DNA of 41,501 bases, from the NCBI GenBank assembly GCA_002189035.1, contig NEEC01000161.1:1-41501 (forward strand). The letters run 5' to 3'. The notes beneath the pieces were generated by a model. It worked only from the letters and a program-made list of their open reading frames with translations, was not told where the DNA came from and did no database searches. Origin of the DNA: Utricularia gibba (taxonomy: Eukaryota > Streptophyta > Magnoliopsida > Lamiales > Lentibulariaceae). Of this stretch, positions 24,701-35,748 are shown piece by piece; the first letter of the stretch is position 1, and every line of letters begins with the position of its first letter. A program made the position numbers and the translations under genes.

Positions 24701-27700
24701 TCTCGCTGGGAACTTGGTCCTTGACCCCGATTCTGTATGGCTCATGAGGTCAACTGGATGCAAATCGATTAAAAAAAATGATGCATTTGTTTAAATTACG
24801 ATGTCACGTGCACCCCACATGATTTTTTTAACAACTTACTTTATACATGAGGAGGCGGTCTTTGGGGGCACTTGGAACCGGAAAAAGGTCAGCTTAGGCC
24901 TTGGCCCAAAGTAAGTTGTAGCCCGGCAAAGAAAGTGATGTATTTATTAACGTTCGGTTTTCGGTGTTGCCTACATGGTTTTTCAAGGAACAGCTTCTCG
25001 TTTTGTGGCGGCCAGTCTCGCTAGGAACTTGGTCCGGGCCCGCGATTCTTTATGGCTCATGAGGACAAAAGGATGCAAATCGATGAATACAATGTTGCAT
25101 TTGTTTAAATTGCGATATCACGTGCACCCCACATGATTTTTTCAACAACTTACTTTATACTTGAGAGGCGGTCTTTGGGTGCACTGGAACGGAAAAGGTA
25201 GTTTGGCTTGCCCAAGTTGTAGTCCGGCAAATAAAGTGATGTATTTATTATCGTTCGGTTTTCGGGGGCTGCCTACATGGTTTTTCAAGGAACCGCTTCT
25301 CGTTTTGTGGCGGCCAGTCTCGCTGGGAACTTGGTCCTTGACCCCGATTCTGTATGGCTCATGAGGTCAACTGGATGCAAATCGATTAAAAAAAATGATG
25401 CATTTGTTTAAATTACGATGTCACGTGCACCCCACATGATTTTTTTAACAACTACTTTATACATGAGGAGGCGGTCTTGGGGGCACTTGGAACCGGAAAA
25501 AGATCAGCTTAGGCCTTGGCCCAAAGTAAGTTGTAGCCCGGCAAAGAAAGTGATGTATTTATTAACGTTCGGTTTTCGGTGTTGCCTACATGGTTTTTCA
25601 AGGAACAGCTTCTCGTTTTGTGGCGGCCAGTCTCGCTAGGAACTTGGTCCGGGCCCGCGATTCTTTATGGCTCATGAGGACAAAAGGATGCAAATCGATG
25701 AATACAATGTTGCATTTGTTTAAATTGCGATATCACGTGCACCCCACATGATTTTTTCAACAACTTACTTTATACTTGAGCAGGCGGTCTTTGGGTGCAC
25801 TGGAACGGACAAAGGTAGGTTTGGCTTGCCGAGAGTTAGTTGTAGTCCGGCAAATAAAGTGATGTATTTATTATCGTTCGGTTTTCGGGGCTGCCTACAT
25901 GGTTTTTCAAGGAACCGCTTCTCGTTTTGTGGCGGCCAGTCTCGCTGGGAACTTGGTCCTTGACCCCGATTCTGTATGGCTCATGAGGTCAACTGGATGC
26001 AAATCGATTAAAAAAAATGATGCATTTGTTTAAATTACGATGTCACGTGCACCCCACATGATTTTTTCAACAACTTACTTTATACTTGAGAAGGCGGTCT
26101 TTGGGGCACTTGGAACCGGAAAAAGATCAGCTTAGGCCTTGGCCCAAAGTAAGTTGTAGCCCGGCAAAGAAAGTGATGTATTTATTAACGTTCGGTTTTC
26201 GGTGTTGCCTACATGGTTTTTCAAGGAACAGCTTCTCGTTTTGTGGCGGCCAGTCTCGCTAGGAACTTGGTCCGGGCCCGCGATTCTTTATGGCTCATGA
26301 GGACAAAAGGATGCAAATCGATGAATACAATGTTGCATTTGTTTAAATTGCGATATCACGTGCACCCCACATGATTTTTTCAACAACTTACTTTATACTT
26401 GAGAGGCGGTCTTTGGGTGCACTTGGAACGGACAAAGGTAAGGTTTGGCTTGCACCGAAGTTAGTTGTAGTCCGGCAAATAAAGTGATGTATTTATTATC
26501 GTTCGGTTTTCGGGGGCTGCCTACATGGTTTTTCAAGGAACCGCTTCTCGTTTTGTGGCGGCCAGTCTCGCTGGGAACTTGGTCCTTGACCCCGATTCTG
26601 TATGGCTCATGAGGTCAACTGGATGCAAATCGATTAAAAAAAATGATGCATTTGTTTAAATTACGATGTCACGTGCACCCCACATGATTTTTTTAACAAC
26701 ATACTTTATACATGAGGAGGCGGTCTTGGGGGGCACTTGGAACCGGAAAAAGGTCAGCTTAGGCCTTGGCCCAAAGTAAGTTGTAGCCCGGCAAAGAAAG
26801 TGATGTATTTATTAACGTTCGGTTTTCGGTGTTGCCTACATGGTTTTTCAAGGAACAGCTTCTCGTTTTGTGGCGGCCAGTCTCGCTAGGAACTTGGTCC
26901 GGGCCCGCGATTCTTTATGGCTCATGAGGACAAAAGGATGCAAATCGATGAATACAATGTTGCATTTGTTTAAATTGCGATATCACGTGCACCCCACATG
27001 ATTTTTTCAACAACTTACTTTATACTTGAGCAGGCGGTCTTGGGTGCACCTGGAACGGAAAAAGGTAGGTTTGGCTTGCCAAAGTTAGTTGTAGTCCGGC
27101 AAATAAAGTGATGTATTTATTATCGTTCGGTTTTCGGGGGCTGCCTACATGGTTTTTCAAGGAACCGCTTCTCGTTTTGTGGCGGCCAGTCTCGCTGGGA
27201 ACTTGGTCCTTGACCCCGATTCTGTATGGCTCATGAGGTCAACTGGATGCAAATCGATTAAAAAAAATGATGCATTTGTTTAAATTACGATGTCACGTGC
27301 ACCCCACATGATTTTTTTAACAACATACTTTATACATGAGGAGGCGGTCTTGGGGGCACTTGGAACCGGAAAAAGGTCAGCTTAGGCCTTGGCCCAAAGT
27401 AAGTTGTAGCCCGGCAAAGAAAGTGATGTATTTATTAACGTTCGGTTTTCGGTGTTGCCTACATGGTTTTTCAAGGAACAGCTTCTCGTTTTGTGGCGGC
27501 CAGTCTCGCTAGGAACTTGGTCCGGGCCGCGATTCTTTATGGCTCATGAGGACAAAAGGATGCAAATCGATGAATACAATGTTGCATTTGTTTAAATTGC
27601 GATATCACGTGCACCCCACATGATTTTTTCAACAACTTACTTTATACTTGAGCAGGCGGTCTTTGGGTGCACCTGGAACGGGACAAAGGTAGGTTTGGCT

Positions 27701-27949
27701 TGCCGAGAGTTAGTTGTAGTCCGGCAAATAAAGTGATGTATTTATTATCGTTCGGTTTTCGGGGCTGCCTACATGGTTTTTCAAGGAACCGCTTCTCGTT
27801 TTGTGGCGGCCAGTCTCGCTGGGAACTTGGTCCTTGACCCCGATTCTGTATGGCTCATGAGGTCAACTGGATGCAAATCGATTAAAAAAAATGATGCATT
27901 TGTTTAAATTATGATGTCACGTGCACCCCACATGATTTTTTCAACAACT
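21713..27949 (+). repeat. A-B dimer block, units 71-90 (ten dimers)
   Basis: Unit starts: A at 21713, 22335, 22958, 23587, 24215, 24837, 25453, 26076, 26702, 27326; B at 22024, 22647, 23271, 23900, 24527, 25151, 25766, 26389, 27016, 27638. A copies 22958, 23587 and 24837 share the unusual start caacttactttatacatgagg, and dimers 22958-23586 and 23587-24214 are almost identical. B 22024 has an A-like first third. B 27638 ends ttatgatgtc before the next chimera. Confidence 0.93.
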
Positions 27950-28256
27950 TACTTTATACTTGAGAGGCGGTCTTGGGGCACTTGGAACGGAAAAAGATCA
28001 GCTTAGGCCTTGGCCCAAAGTAAGTTGTAGCCGGCAAATAAAGTGATGTATTTATTATCGTTCGGTTTTCGGGGTGCCTACATGGTTTTTCAAGGAACGC
28101 TTCTCGTTTTGTGGCGGCCAGTCTCGCTGGGAACTTGGTCCTTGACCCCGATTCTGTATGGCTCATGAGGTCAACTGGATGCAAATCGATTAAAAAAAAT
28201 GATGCATTTGTTTAAATTACGATGTCACGTGCACCCCACATGATTTTTTAACAACA
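27950..28256 (+). repeat. Chimeric A/B unit H9 (very early junction)
   Basis: The first third is A-like with agatcagctt and gtaag; from caaataaag to the end it is B, as in the unit at 21399. Three shortened spots, tagccgg, ggggtgcc and aaggaacgctt, lie at columns where A and B disagree. Confidence 0.88.
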
Positions 28257-31095
28257 TACTTTATACATGAGGAGGCGGTCTTGGGGGCACTTGGAACCGG
28301 AAAAAGATCAGCTTAGGCCTTGGCCCAAAGTAAGTTGTAGCCCGGCAAAGAAAGTGATGTATTTATTAACGTTCGGTTTTCGGTGTTGCCTACATGGTTT
28401 TTCAAGGAACAGCTTCTCGTTTTGTGGCGGCCAGTCTCGCTAGGAACTTGGTCCGGGCCGCGATTCTTTATGGCTCATGAGGACAAAAGGATGCAAATCG
28501 ATGAATACAATGTTGCATTTGTTTAAATTGCGATATCACGTGCACCCCACATGATTTTTTCAACAACTTACTTTATACTTGAGCAGGCGGTCTTTGGGTG
28601 CACCTGGAACGGGACAAAGGTAAGGTTTGGCTTGCCGAGAGTTAGTTGTAGTCCGGCAAATAAAGTGATGTATTTATTATCGTTCGGTTTTCGGGGGCTG
28701 CCTACATGGTTTTTCAAGGAACCGCTTCTCGTTTTGTGGCGGCCAGTCTCGCTGGGAACTTGGTCCTTGACCCCGATTCTGTATGGCTCATGAGGTCAAC
28801 TGGATGCAAATCGATTAAAAAAAATGATGCATTTGTTTAAATTACGATGTCACGTGCACCCCACATGATTTTTTCAACAACTTACTTTATACATGAGAGG
28901 CGGTCTTTGGGGCACTTGGAACCGGAAAAAGATCAGCTTAGGCCTTGGCCCAAAGTAAGTTGTAGCCCGGCAAAGAAAGTGATGTATTTATTAACGTTCG
29001 GTTTTCGTGTTGCCTACATGGTTTTTCAAGGAACAGCTTCTCGTTTTGTGGCGGCCAGTCTCGCTAGGAACTTGGTCCGGGCCCGCGATTCTTTATGGCT
29101 CATGAGGACAAAAGGATGCAAATCGATGAATACAATGTTGCATTTGTTTAAATTGCGATATCACGTGCACCCCACATGATTTTTTCAACAACTTACTTTA
29201 TACTTGAGCAGGCGGTCTTTGGGTGCACCTGGAACGGGACAAAGGTAAGGTTTGGCTTGCCCGAGAGTTAGTTGTAGTCCGGCAAATAAAGTGATGTATT
29301 TATTATCGTTCGGTTTTCGGGGGCTGCCTACATGGTTTTTCAAGGAACCGCTTCTCGTTTTGTGGCGGCCAGTCTCGCTGGGAACTTGGTCCTTGACCCC
29401 GATTCTGTATGGCTCATGAGGTCAACTGGATGCAAATCGATTAAAAAAAATGATGCATTTGTTTAAATTACGATGTCACGTGCACCCCACATGATTTTTT
29501 TAACAACATACTTTATACATGAGGAGGCGGTCTTGGGGGCACTTGGAACCGGAAAAAGGTCAGCTTAGGCCTTGGCCCAAAGTAAGTTGTAGCCCGGCAA
29601 AGAAAGTGATGTATTTATTAACGTTCGGTTTTCGGTGTTGCCTACATGGTTTTTCAAGGAACAGCTTCTCGTTTTGTGGCGGCCAGTCTCGCTAGGAACT
29701 TGGTCCGGGCCCGCGATTCTTTATGGCTCATGAGGACAAAAGGATGCAAATCGATGAATACAATGTTGCATTTGTTTAAATTGCGATATCACGTGCACCC
29801 CACATGATTTTTTCAACAACTTACTTTATACTTGAGGAGGCGGTCTTGGGGGCACTTGGAACGGAAAAAGGTAGCTTAGGCTTGCCCAAAGTAAGTTGTA
29901 GTCCGGCAAATAAAGTGATGTATTTATTATCGTTCGGTTTTCGGGGGCTGCCTACATGGTTTTTCAAGGAACCGCTTCTCGTTTTGTGGCGGCCAGTCTC
30001 GCTGGGAACTTGGTCCTTGACCCCGATTCTGTATGGCTCATGAGGTCAACTGGATGCAAATCGATTAAAAAAAATGATGCATTTGTTTAAATTACGATGT
30101 CACGTGCACCCCACATGATTTTTTTAACAACATACTTTATACATGAGGAGGCGGTCTTGGGGGGCACTTGGAACCGGAAAAAGGTCAGCTTAGGCCTTGG
30201 CCCAAAGTAAGTTGTAGCCCGGCAAAGAAAGTGATGTATTTATTAACGTTCGGTTTTCGGTGTTGCCTACATGGTTTTTCAAGGAACAGCTTCTCGTTTT
30301 GTGGCGGCCAGTCTCGCTAGGAACTTGGTCCGGGCCGCGATTCTTTATGGCTCATGAGGACAAAAGGATGCAAATCGATGAATACAATGTTGCATTTGTT
30401 TAAATTGCGATATCACGTGCACCCCACATGATTTTTTCAACAACTTACTTTATACTTGAGCAGGCGGTCTTTGGGTGCACCTGGAACGGGACAAAGGTAA
30501 GGTTTGGCTTGCACGAGAGTTAGTTGTAGTCCGGCAAATAAAGTGATGTATTTATTATCGTTCGGTTTTCGGGGGCTGCCTACATGGTTTTTCAAGGAAC
30601 CGCTTCTCGTTTTGTGGCGGCCAGTCTCGCTGGGAACTTGGTCCTTGACCCCGATTCTGTATGGCTCATGAGGTCAACTGGATGCAAATCGATTAAAAAA
30701 AATGATCCATTTGTTTAAATTATGATGTCACGTGCACCCCACATGATTTTTTCAACAACTACTTTATACTTGAGAAGGCGGTCTTTGGGGCACTTGGAAC
30801 CGGAAAAAGATCAGCTTAGGCCTTGGCCCAAAGTAAGTTGTAGCCCGGCAAAGAAAGTGATGTATTTATTAACGTTCGGTTTTCGGTGTTGCCTACATGG
30901 TTTTTCAAGGAACAGCTTCTCGTTTTGTGGCGGCCAGTCTCGCTAGGAACTTGGTCCGGGCCCGCGATTCTTTATGGCTCATGAGGACAAAAGGATGCAA
31001 ATCGATGAATACAATGTTGCATTTGTTTAAATTGCGATATCACGTGCACCCCACATGATTTTTTCAACAACTTACTTTATACTTGAGCAGGCGGT

Positions 31096-31158
31096 CTTTG
31101 GGTGCACCTGGAACGGGACAAAGGTAAGGTTTGGCTTGCACCGAGAGTTAGTTGTAGT
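31096..31158 (+). other. Variable block of the B monomer (representative copy)
   Basis: This segment, roughly unit positions 24-86, is where B copies differ most. The longest form is shown here. Elsewhere cacctgg becomes cacttgg or cactgg, aacgggac becomes aacggac or aacggaa, gtaaggtttgg becomes gtaggttagg or tcagcttagg, and caccgagagtt becomes ccgaagtt or cccaaagtaag. The alternatives are the A sequence or an intermediate between A and B. Outside the block, B copies are nearly identical. This pattern fits exchange or conversion with A, or imperfect consensus calling where A-like and B-like reads were mixed. Confidence 0.8.
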
Positions 31159-31164
31159 CCGGCA

Positions 31165-31184
31165 AATAAAGTGATGTATTTATT
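31165..31184. other. B-specific AATAAA / TTTATT inverted pair (representative copy)
   Basis: AATAAA at 31165-31170 and TTTATT at 31179-31184 form a 6 bp inverted repeat around the 8-base loop gtgatgta. The right arm is AATAAA read on the minus strand. Type A has aaagaaa instead, so the plus-strand hexamer and the dyad are absent from A, while TTTATT is present in both types. AATAAA is the canonical eukaryotic polyadenylation hexamer. Whether the array is transcribed is unknown, so function is speculative. Confidence 0.5.
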
Positions 31185-31388
31185 ATCGTTCGGTTTTCGG
31201 GGGCTGCCTACATGGTTTTTCAAGGAACCGCTTCTCGTTTTGTGGCGGCCAGTCTCGCTGGGAACTTGGTCCTTGACCCCGATTCTGTATGGCTCATGAG
31301 GTCAACTGGATGCAAATCGATTAAAAAAAATGATGCATTTGTTTAAATTACGATGTCACGTGCACCCCACATGATTTTTTTAACAACA

Positions 31389-31701
31389 TACTTTATACAT
31401 GAGGAGGCGGTCTTGGGGGCACTTGGAACCGGAAAAAGGTCAGCTTAGGCCTTGGCCCAAAGTAAGTTGTAGCCCGGCAAAGAAAGTGATGTATTTATTA
31501 ACGTTCGGTTTTCGGTGTTGCCTACATGGTTTTTCAAGGAACAGCTTCTCGTTTTGTGGCGGCCAGTCTCGCTAGGAACTTGGTCCGGGCCCGCGATTCT
31601 TTATGGCTCATGAGGACAAAAGGATGCAAATCGATGAATACAATGTTGCATTTGTTTAAATTGCGATATCACGTGCACCCCACATGATTTTTTCAACAAC
31701 T
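31389..31701 (+). repeat. Representative type A monomer (313 bp)
   Basis: This is a clean copy of type A. Diagnostic stretches, in order, are ggtcagcttaggccttgg near 31439, aaagaaag near 31479, ttaacgttc near 31498, gtgttgcc near 31515, aacagc near 31540, ctaggaac near 31572, ccgggcccgcg near 31585, ttcttta near 31597, gaggacaaaagg near 31612, gatgaatacaatg near 31633 and ttgcgatatc at 31661-31670. Type A alone carries AGGCCT, AACGTT, GGGCCC and GATATC sites. It contains 15 CpG dinucleotides. Compared by eye with B it differs at very roughly 13-15% of positions, mostly in the first third. A copies typically follow a taacaacatac junction and start tacatgagg. Confidence 0.95.
31624..31631 (+). 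other. ATGCAAAT octamer (representative A copy; in nearly every unit)
   Basis: ATGCAAAT, followed by CGAT to make a ClaI-type ATCGAT site, occurs in essentially every A and B unit; the B equivalent is at 31310-31317. The octamer matches the binding consensus of animal POU-domain factors. An 8-mer conserved with its unit is not evidence of function, and in a plant this reading would not apply. A CACGTG hexamer (31670-31675 here) is likewise present in nearly all units of both types. Confidence 0.35.
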
Positions 31702-34498
31702 TACTTTATACTTGAGAGGCGGTCTTTGGGTGCACTTGGAACGGAAAAGATAGCTTAGGCTTGCCCAAAGTAAGTTGTAGTCCGGCAAATAAAGTGATGT
31801 ATTTATTATCGTTCGGTTTTCGGGGGCTGCCTACATGGTTTTTCAAGGAACCGCTTCTCGTTTTGTGGCGGCCAGTCTCGCTGGGAACTTGGTCCTTGAC
31901 CCCGATTCTGTATGGCTCATGAGGTCAACTGGATGCAAATCGATTAAAAAAAATGATGCATTTGTTTAAATTACGATGTCACGTGCACCCCACATGATTT
32001 TTTTAACAACATACTTTATACATGAGGAGGCGGTCTTGGGGCACTTGGAACCGGAAAAAGGTCAGCTTAGGCCTTGGCCCAAAGTAAGTTGTAGCCCGGC
32101 AAAGAAAGTGATGTATTTATTAACGTTCGGTTTTCGGTGTTGCCTACATGGTTTTTCAAGGAACAGCTTCTCGTTTTGTGGCGGCCAGTCTCGCTAGGAA
32201 CTTGGTCCGGGCCCGCGATTCTTTATGGCTCATGAGGACAAAAGGATGCAAATCGATGAATACAATGTTGCATTTGTTTAAATTGCGATATCACGTGCAC
32301 CCCACATGATTTTTTCAACAACTTACTTTATACTTGAGCAGGCGGTCTTTGGGTGCACTGGAACGGACAAAGGTAAGGTTTGGCTTGCCCGAAGTTAGTT
32401 GTAGTCCGGCAAATAAAGTGATGTATTTATTATCGTTCGGTTTTCGGGGGCTGCCTACATGGTTTTTCAAGGAACCGCTTCTCGTTTTGTGGCGGCCAGT
32501 CTCGCTGGGAACTTGGTCCTTGACCCCGATTCTGTATGGCTCATGAGGTCAACTGGATGCAAATCGATTAAAAAAATGATGCATTTGTTTAAATTACGAT
32601 GTCACGTGCACCCCACATGATTTTTTTAACAACTACTTTATACATGAGGAGGCGGTCTTGGGGGCACTTGGAACCGGAAAAAGGTCAGCTTAGGCCTTGG
32701 CCCAAAGTAAGTTGTAGCCCGGCAAAGAAAGTGATGTATTTATTAACGTTCGGTTTTCGGTGTTGCCTACATGGTTTTTCAAGGAACAGCTTCTCGTTTT
32801 GTGGCGGCCAGTCTCGCTAGGAACTTGGTCCGGGCCGCGATTCTTTATGGCTCATGAGGACAAAAGGATGCAAATCGATGAATACAATGTTGCATTTGTT
32901 TAAATTGCGATATCACGTGCACCCCACATGATTTTTTCAACAACTTACTTTATACTTGAGCAGGCGGTCTTTGGGCACCTGGAACGGGACAAAGGTAAGG
33001 TTTGGCTTGCCGAGAGTTAGTTGTAGTCCGGCAAATAAAGTGATGTATTTATTATCGTTCGGTTTTCGGGGCTGCCTACATGGTTTTTCAAGGAACCGCT
33101 TCTCGTTTTGTGGCGGCCAGTCTCGCTGGGAACTTGGTCCTTGACCCCGATTCTGTATGGCTCATGAGGTCAACTGGATGCAAATCGATTAAAAAAAATG
33201 ATGCATTTGTTTAAATTACGATGTCACGTGCACCCCACATGATTTTTTTAACAACATACTTTATACATGAGGAGGCGGTCTTGGGGGCACTTGGAACCGG
33301 AAAAAGGTCAGCTTAGGCCTTGGCCCAAAGTAAGTTGTAGCCCGGCAAAGAAAGTGATGTATTTATTAACGTTCGGTTTTCGGTGTTGCCTACATGGTTT
33401 TTCAAGGAACAGCTTCTCGTTTTGGCGGCCAGTCTCGCTAGGAACTTGGTCCGGGCCCGCGATTCTTTATGGCTCATGAGGACAAAAGGATGCAAATCGA
33501 TGAATACAATGTTGCATTTGTTTAAATTGCGATATCACGTGCACCCCACATGATTTTTTCAACAACTTACTTTATACTTGAGAGGCGGTCTTTGGGGGCA
33601 CTGGAACGGAAAAGATCAGCTTAGGCTTGCCCAAAGTAAGTTGTAGTCCGGCAAATAAAGTGATGTATTTATTATCGTTCGGTTTTCGGGGCTGCCTACA
33701 TGGTTTTTCAAGGAACCGCTTCTCGTTTTGTGGCGGCCAGTCTCGCTGGGAACTTGGTCCTTGACCCCGATTCTGTATGGCTCATGAGGTCAACTGGATG
33801 CAAATCGATTAAAAAAAATGATGCATTTGTTTAAATTACGATGTCACGTGCACCCCACATGATTTTTTTAACAACATACTTTATACATGAGGAGGCGGTC
33901 TTGGGGGCACTTGGAACCGGAAAAAGGTCAGCTTAGGCCTTGGCCCAAAGTAAGTTGTAGCCCGGCAAAGAAAGTGATGTATTTATTAACGTTCGGTTTT
34001 CGGTGTTGCCTACATGGTTTTTCAAGGAACAGCTTCTCGTTTTGTGGCGGCCAGTCTCGCTAGGAACTTGGTCCGGGCCGCGATTCTTTATGGCTCATGA
34101 GGACAAAAGGATGCAAATCGATGAATACAATGTTGCATTTGTTTAAATTGCGATATCACGTGCACCCCACATGATTTTTTCAACAACTTACTTTATACTT
34201 GAGAGGCGGTCTTTGGGTGCACCTGGAACGGGACAAAGGTAGGTTTGGCTTGCAAGAGTTAGTTGTAGTCCGGCAAATAAAGTGATGTATTTATTATCGT
34301 TCGGTTTTCGGGGCTGCCTACATGGTTTTTCAAGGAACCGCTTCTCGTTTTGTGGCGGCCAGTCTCGCTGGGAACTTGGTCCTTGACCCCGATTCTGTAT
34401 GGCTCATGAGGTCAACTGGATGCAAATCGATTAAAAAAAATGATCCATTTGTTTAAATTATGATGTCACGTGCACCCCACATGATTTTTTCAACAACT

Positions 34499-34814
34499 TA
34501 CTTTATACTTGAGAAGGCGGTCTTTGGGTGCACTTGGAACCGGAAAAAGATCAGCTTAGGCCTTGGCCCAAAGTAAGTTGTAGCCCGGCAAAGAAAGTGA
34601 TGTATTTATTAACGTTCGGTTTTCGGTGTTGCCTACATGGTTTTTCAAGGAACAGCTTCTCGTTTTGTGGCGGCCAGTCTCGCTGGGAACTTGGTCCTTG
34701 ACCCCGATTCTGTATGGCTCATGAGGTCAACTGGATGCAAATCGATTAAAAAAAAATGATGCATTTGTTTAAATTGCGATATCACGTGCACCCCACATGA
34801 TTTTTTCAACAACT
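34499..34814 (+). repeat. Chimeric A/B/A unit H10 (common junction)
   Basis: A markers run through aacagc, B markers from ctgggaac through a nine-A tract and atgatg, and the A tail is ttgcgatatc. It carries agatcagctt. At 316 bp and without lost bases it matches the unit at 18936 almost exactly. Confidence 0.92.
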
Positions 34815-35439
34815 TACTTTATACTTGAGGAGGCGGTCTTTGGGTGCACTTGGAACCGGAAAAAGATCAGCTTAGGCCTTGGCCCAAAGTAAGTTGTAGC
34901 CCGGCAAAGAAAGTGATGTATTTATTAACGTTCGGTTTTCGGTGTTGCCTACATGGTTTTTCAAGGAACAGCTTCTCGTTTTGTGGCGGCCAGTCTCGCT
35001 AGGAACTTGGTCCGGCCCGCGATTCTTTATGGCTCATGAGGACAAAAGGATGCAAATCGATGAATACAATGTTGCATTTGTTTAAATTGCGATATCACGT
35101 GCACCCCACATGATTTTTTCAACAACTTACTTTATACTTGAGCAGGCGGTCTTTGGTGCACCTGGAACGGGACAAAGGTAGGTTTGGCTTGCACGAGAGT
35201 TAGTTGTAGTCCGGCAAATAAAGTGATGTATTTATTATCGTTCGGTTTTCGGGGCTGCCTACATGGTTTTTCAAGGAACCGCTTCTCGTTTTGTGGCGGC
35301 CAGTCTCGCTGGGAACTTGGTCCTTGACCCCGATTCTGTATGGCTCATGAGGTCAACTGGATGCAAATCGATTAAAAAAAATGATGCATTTGTTTAAATT
35401 ATGATGTCACGTGCACCCCACATGATTTTTTCAACAACT
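34815..35439 (+). repeat. Single A-B dimer between two chimeric units, units 113-114
   Basis: A at 34815 and B at 35128, the B ending ttatgatgtc. The A has ggtccggcccgcg, one G short. The arrangement repeats the one at 20779-21398: one dimer flanked by chimeras. Confidence 0.92.
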
Positions 35440-35748
35440 TACTTTATACTTGAGGAGGCGGTCTTTGGGTGCACTTGGAACCGGAAAAAGATCAGCTTAG
35501 GCCTTGGCCCAAAGTAAGTTGTAGCCCGGCAAAAAAGTGATGTATTTATTAACGTTCGGTTTTCGGGTTGCCTACATGGTTTTTCAAGGAACCGCTTCTC
35601 GTTTTGTGGCGGCCAGTCTCGCTGGGAACTTGGTCCTTGACCCGATTCTGTATGGCTCATGAGGTCAACTGGATGCAAATCGATTAAAAAAATGATGCAT
35701 TTGTTTAAATTACGATGTCACGTGCACCCCACATGATTTTTTAACAAC
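35440..35748 (+). repeat. Chimeric A/B unit H11 (early junction)
   Basis: A markers extend through ttaacg, then gggttgcc (intermediate), aaccgc and all later markers B. The column that separates aaagaaag from aaataaag is missing, leaving caaaaaagtg. It carries agatcagctt. It may be a consensus of the early-junction and common-junction chimera classes. Confidence 0.86.

Larger units (their letters stand above)
31073..31388 (+). repeat. Representative type B monomer (316 bp)
   Basis: This is a full-length copy of type B. Its first third reads gggtgcacctggaacggg, then acaaaggtaaggtttggc, then ttgcaccgagagttag. After that come tccggcaaataaag (31158-31171), ttatcgttc, gggggctgcc, aaccgc, ctgggaac, ccttgacccc, ttctgta, gaggtcaactgg, gatt followed by eight A, atgatgcatttg and ttacgatgtc. 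Type B alone carries the AATAAA hexamer and an ATGCAT site. Near-identical full-length B copies start at 314, 8990, 17379, 23271 and 23900. Most other B copies keep the last two thirds unchanged but have a shorter or A-like first third. Confidence 0.95.
28257..34498 (+). repeat. A-B dimer block, units 92-111 (ten dimers)
   Basis: Unit starts: A at 28257, 28883, 29509, 30133, 30760, 31389, 32012, 32634, 33257, 33877; B at 28569, 29194, 29822, 30446, 31073, 31702, 32324, 32946, 33568, 34189. B copies 29822, 31702 and 33568 have an A-like first third. B 30446 and 34189 have atgatccatttg plus ttatgatgtc. A 33257 has ttttggcgg, two bases short. A 28883 yields the longest open frame of the window (110 codons), which is a repeat by-product. 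Confidence 0.93.

Noticed and set aside
28847-29179. Open reading frames of 60-110 codons in almost every unit, on both strands
   Set aside because: They are the same repeat translated over and over. The frame is broken by one-base length differences between copies, the longest is only 110 codons, units end in stops, both strands give equally long frames, and no frame is preserved against indels.
31185-31206. CENP-B box in the TTCGGTTTTCGGGG segment
   Set aside because: The mammalian CENP-B box needs TTCG, four bases, A, two bases, CGGG. Here the A position is T and the CGGG is in the wrong register; the reverse strand does not fit either.
21399-34814. A ~6.55 kb superperiod, because chimeras at 21399, 27950 and 34499 are 6551 and 6549 bp apart (and 5891, 10549, 15214 are 4658 and 4665 bp apart)
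   Set aside because: Comparing units at the same offset, the aggtcag/agatcag pattern agrees at only 6 of 10 A units. The B first-block variants, the ccattt copies and the private junction cluster do not line up. The chimeras at the ends also belong to different classes. Equal spacing looks like coincidence of whole-dimer counts.
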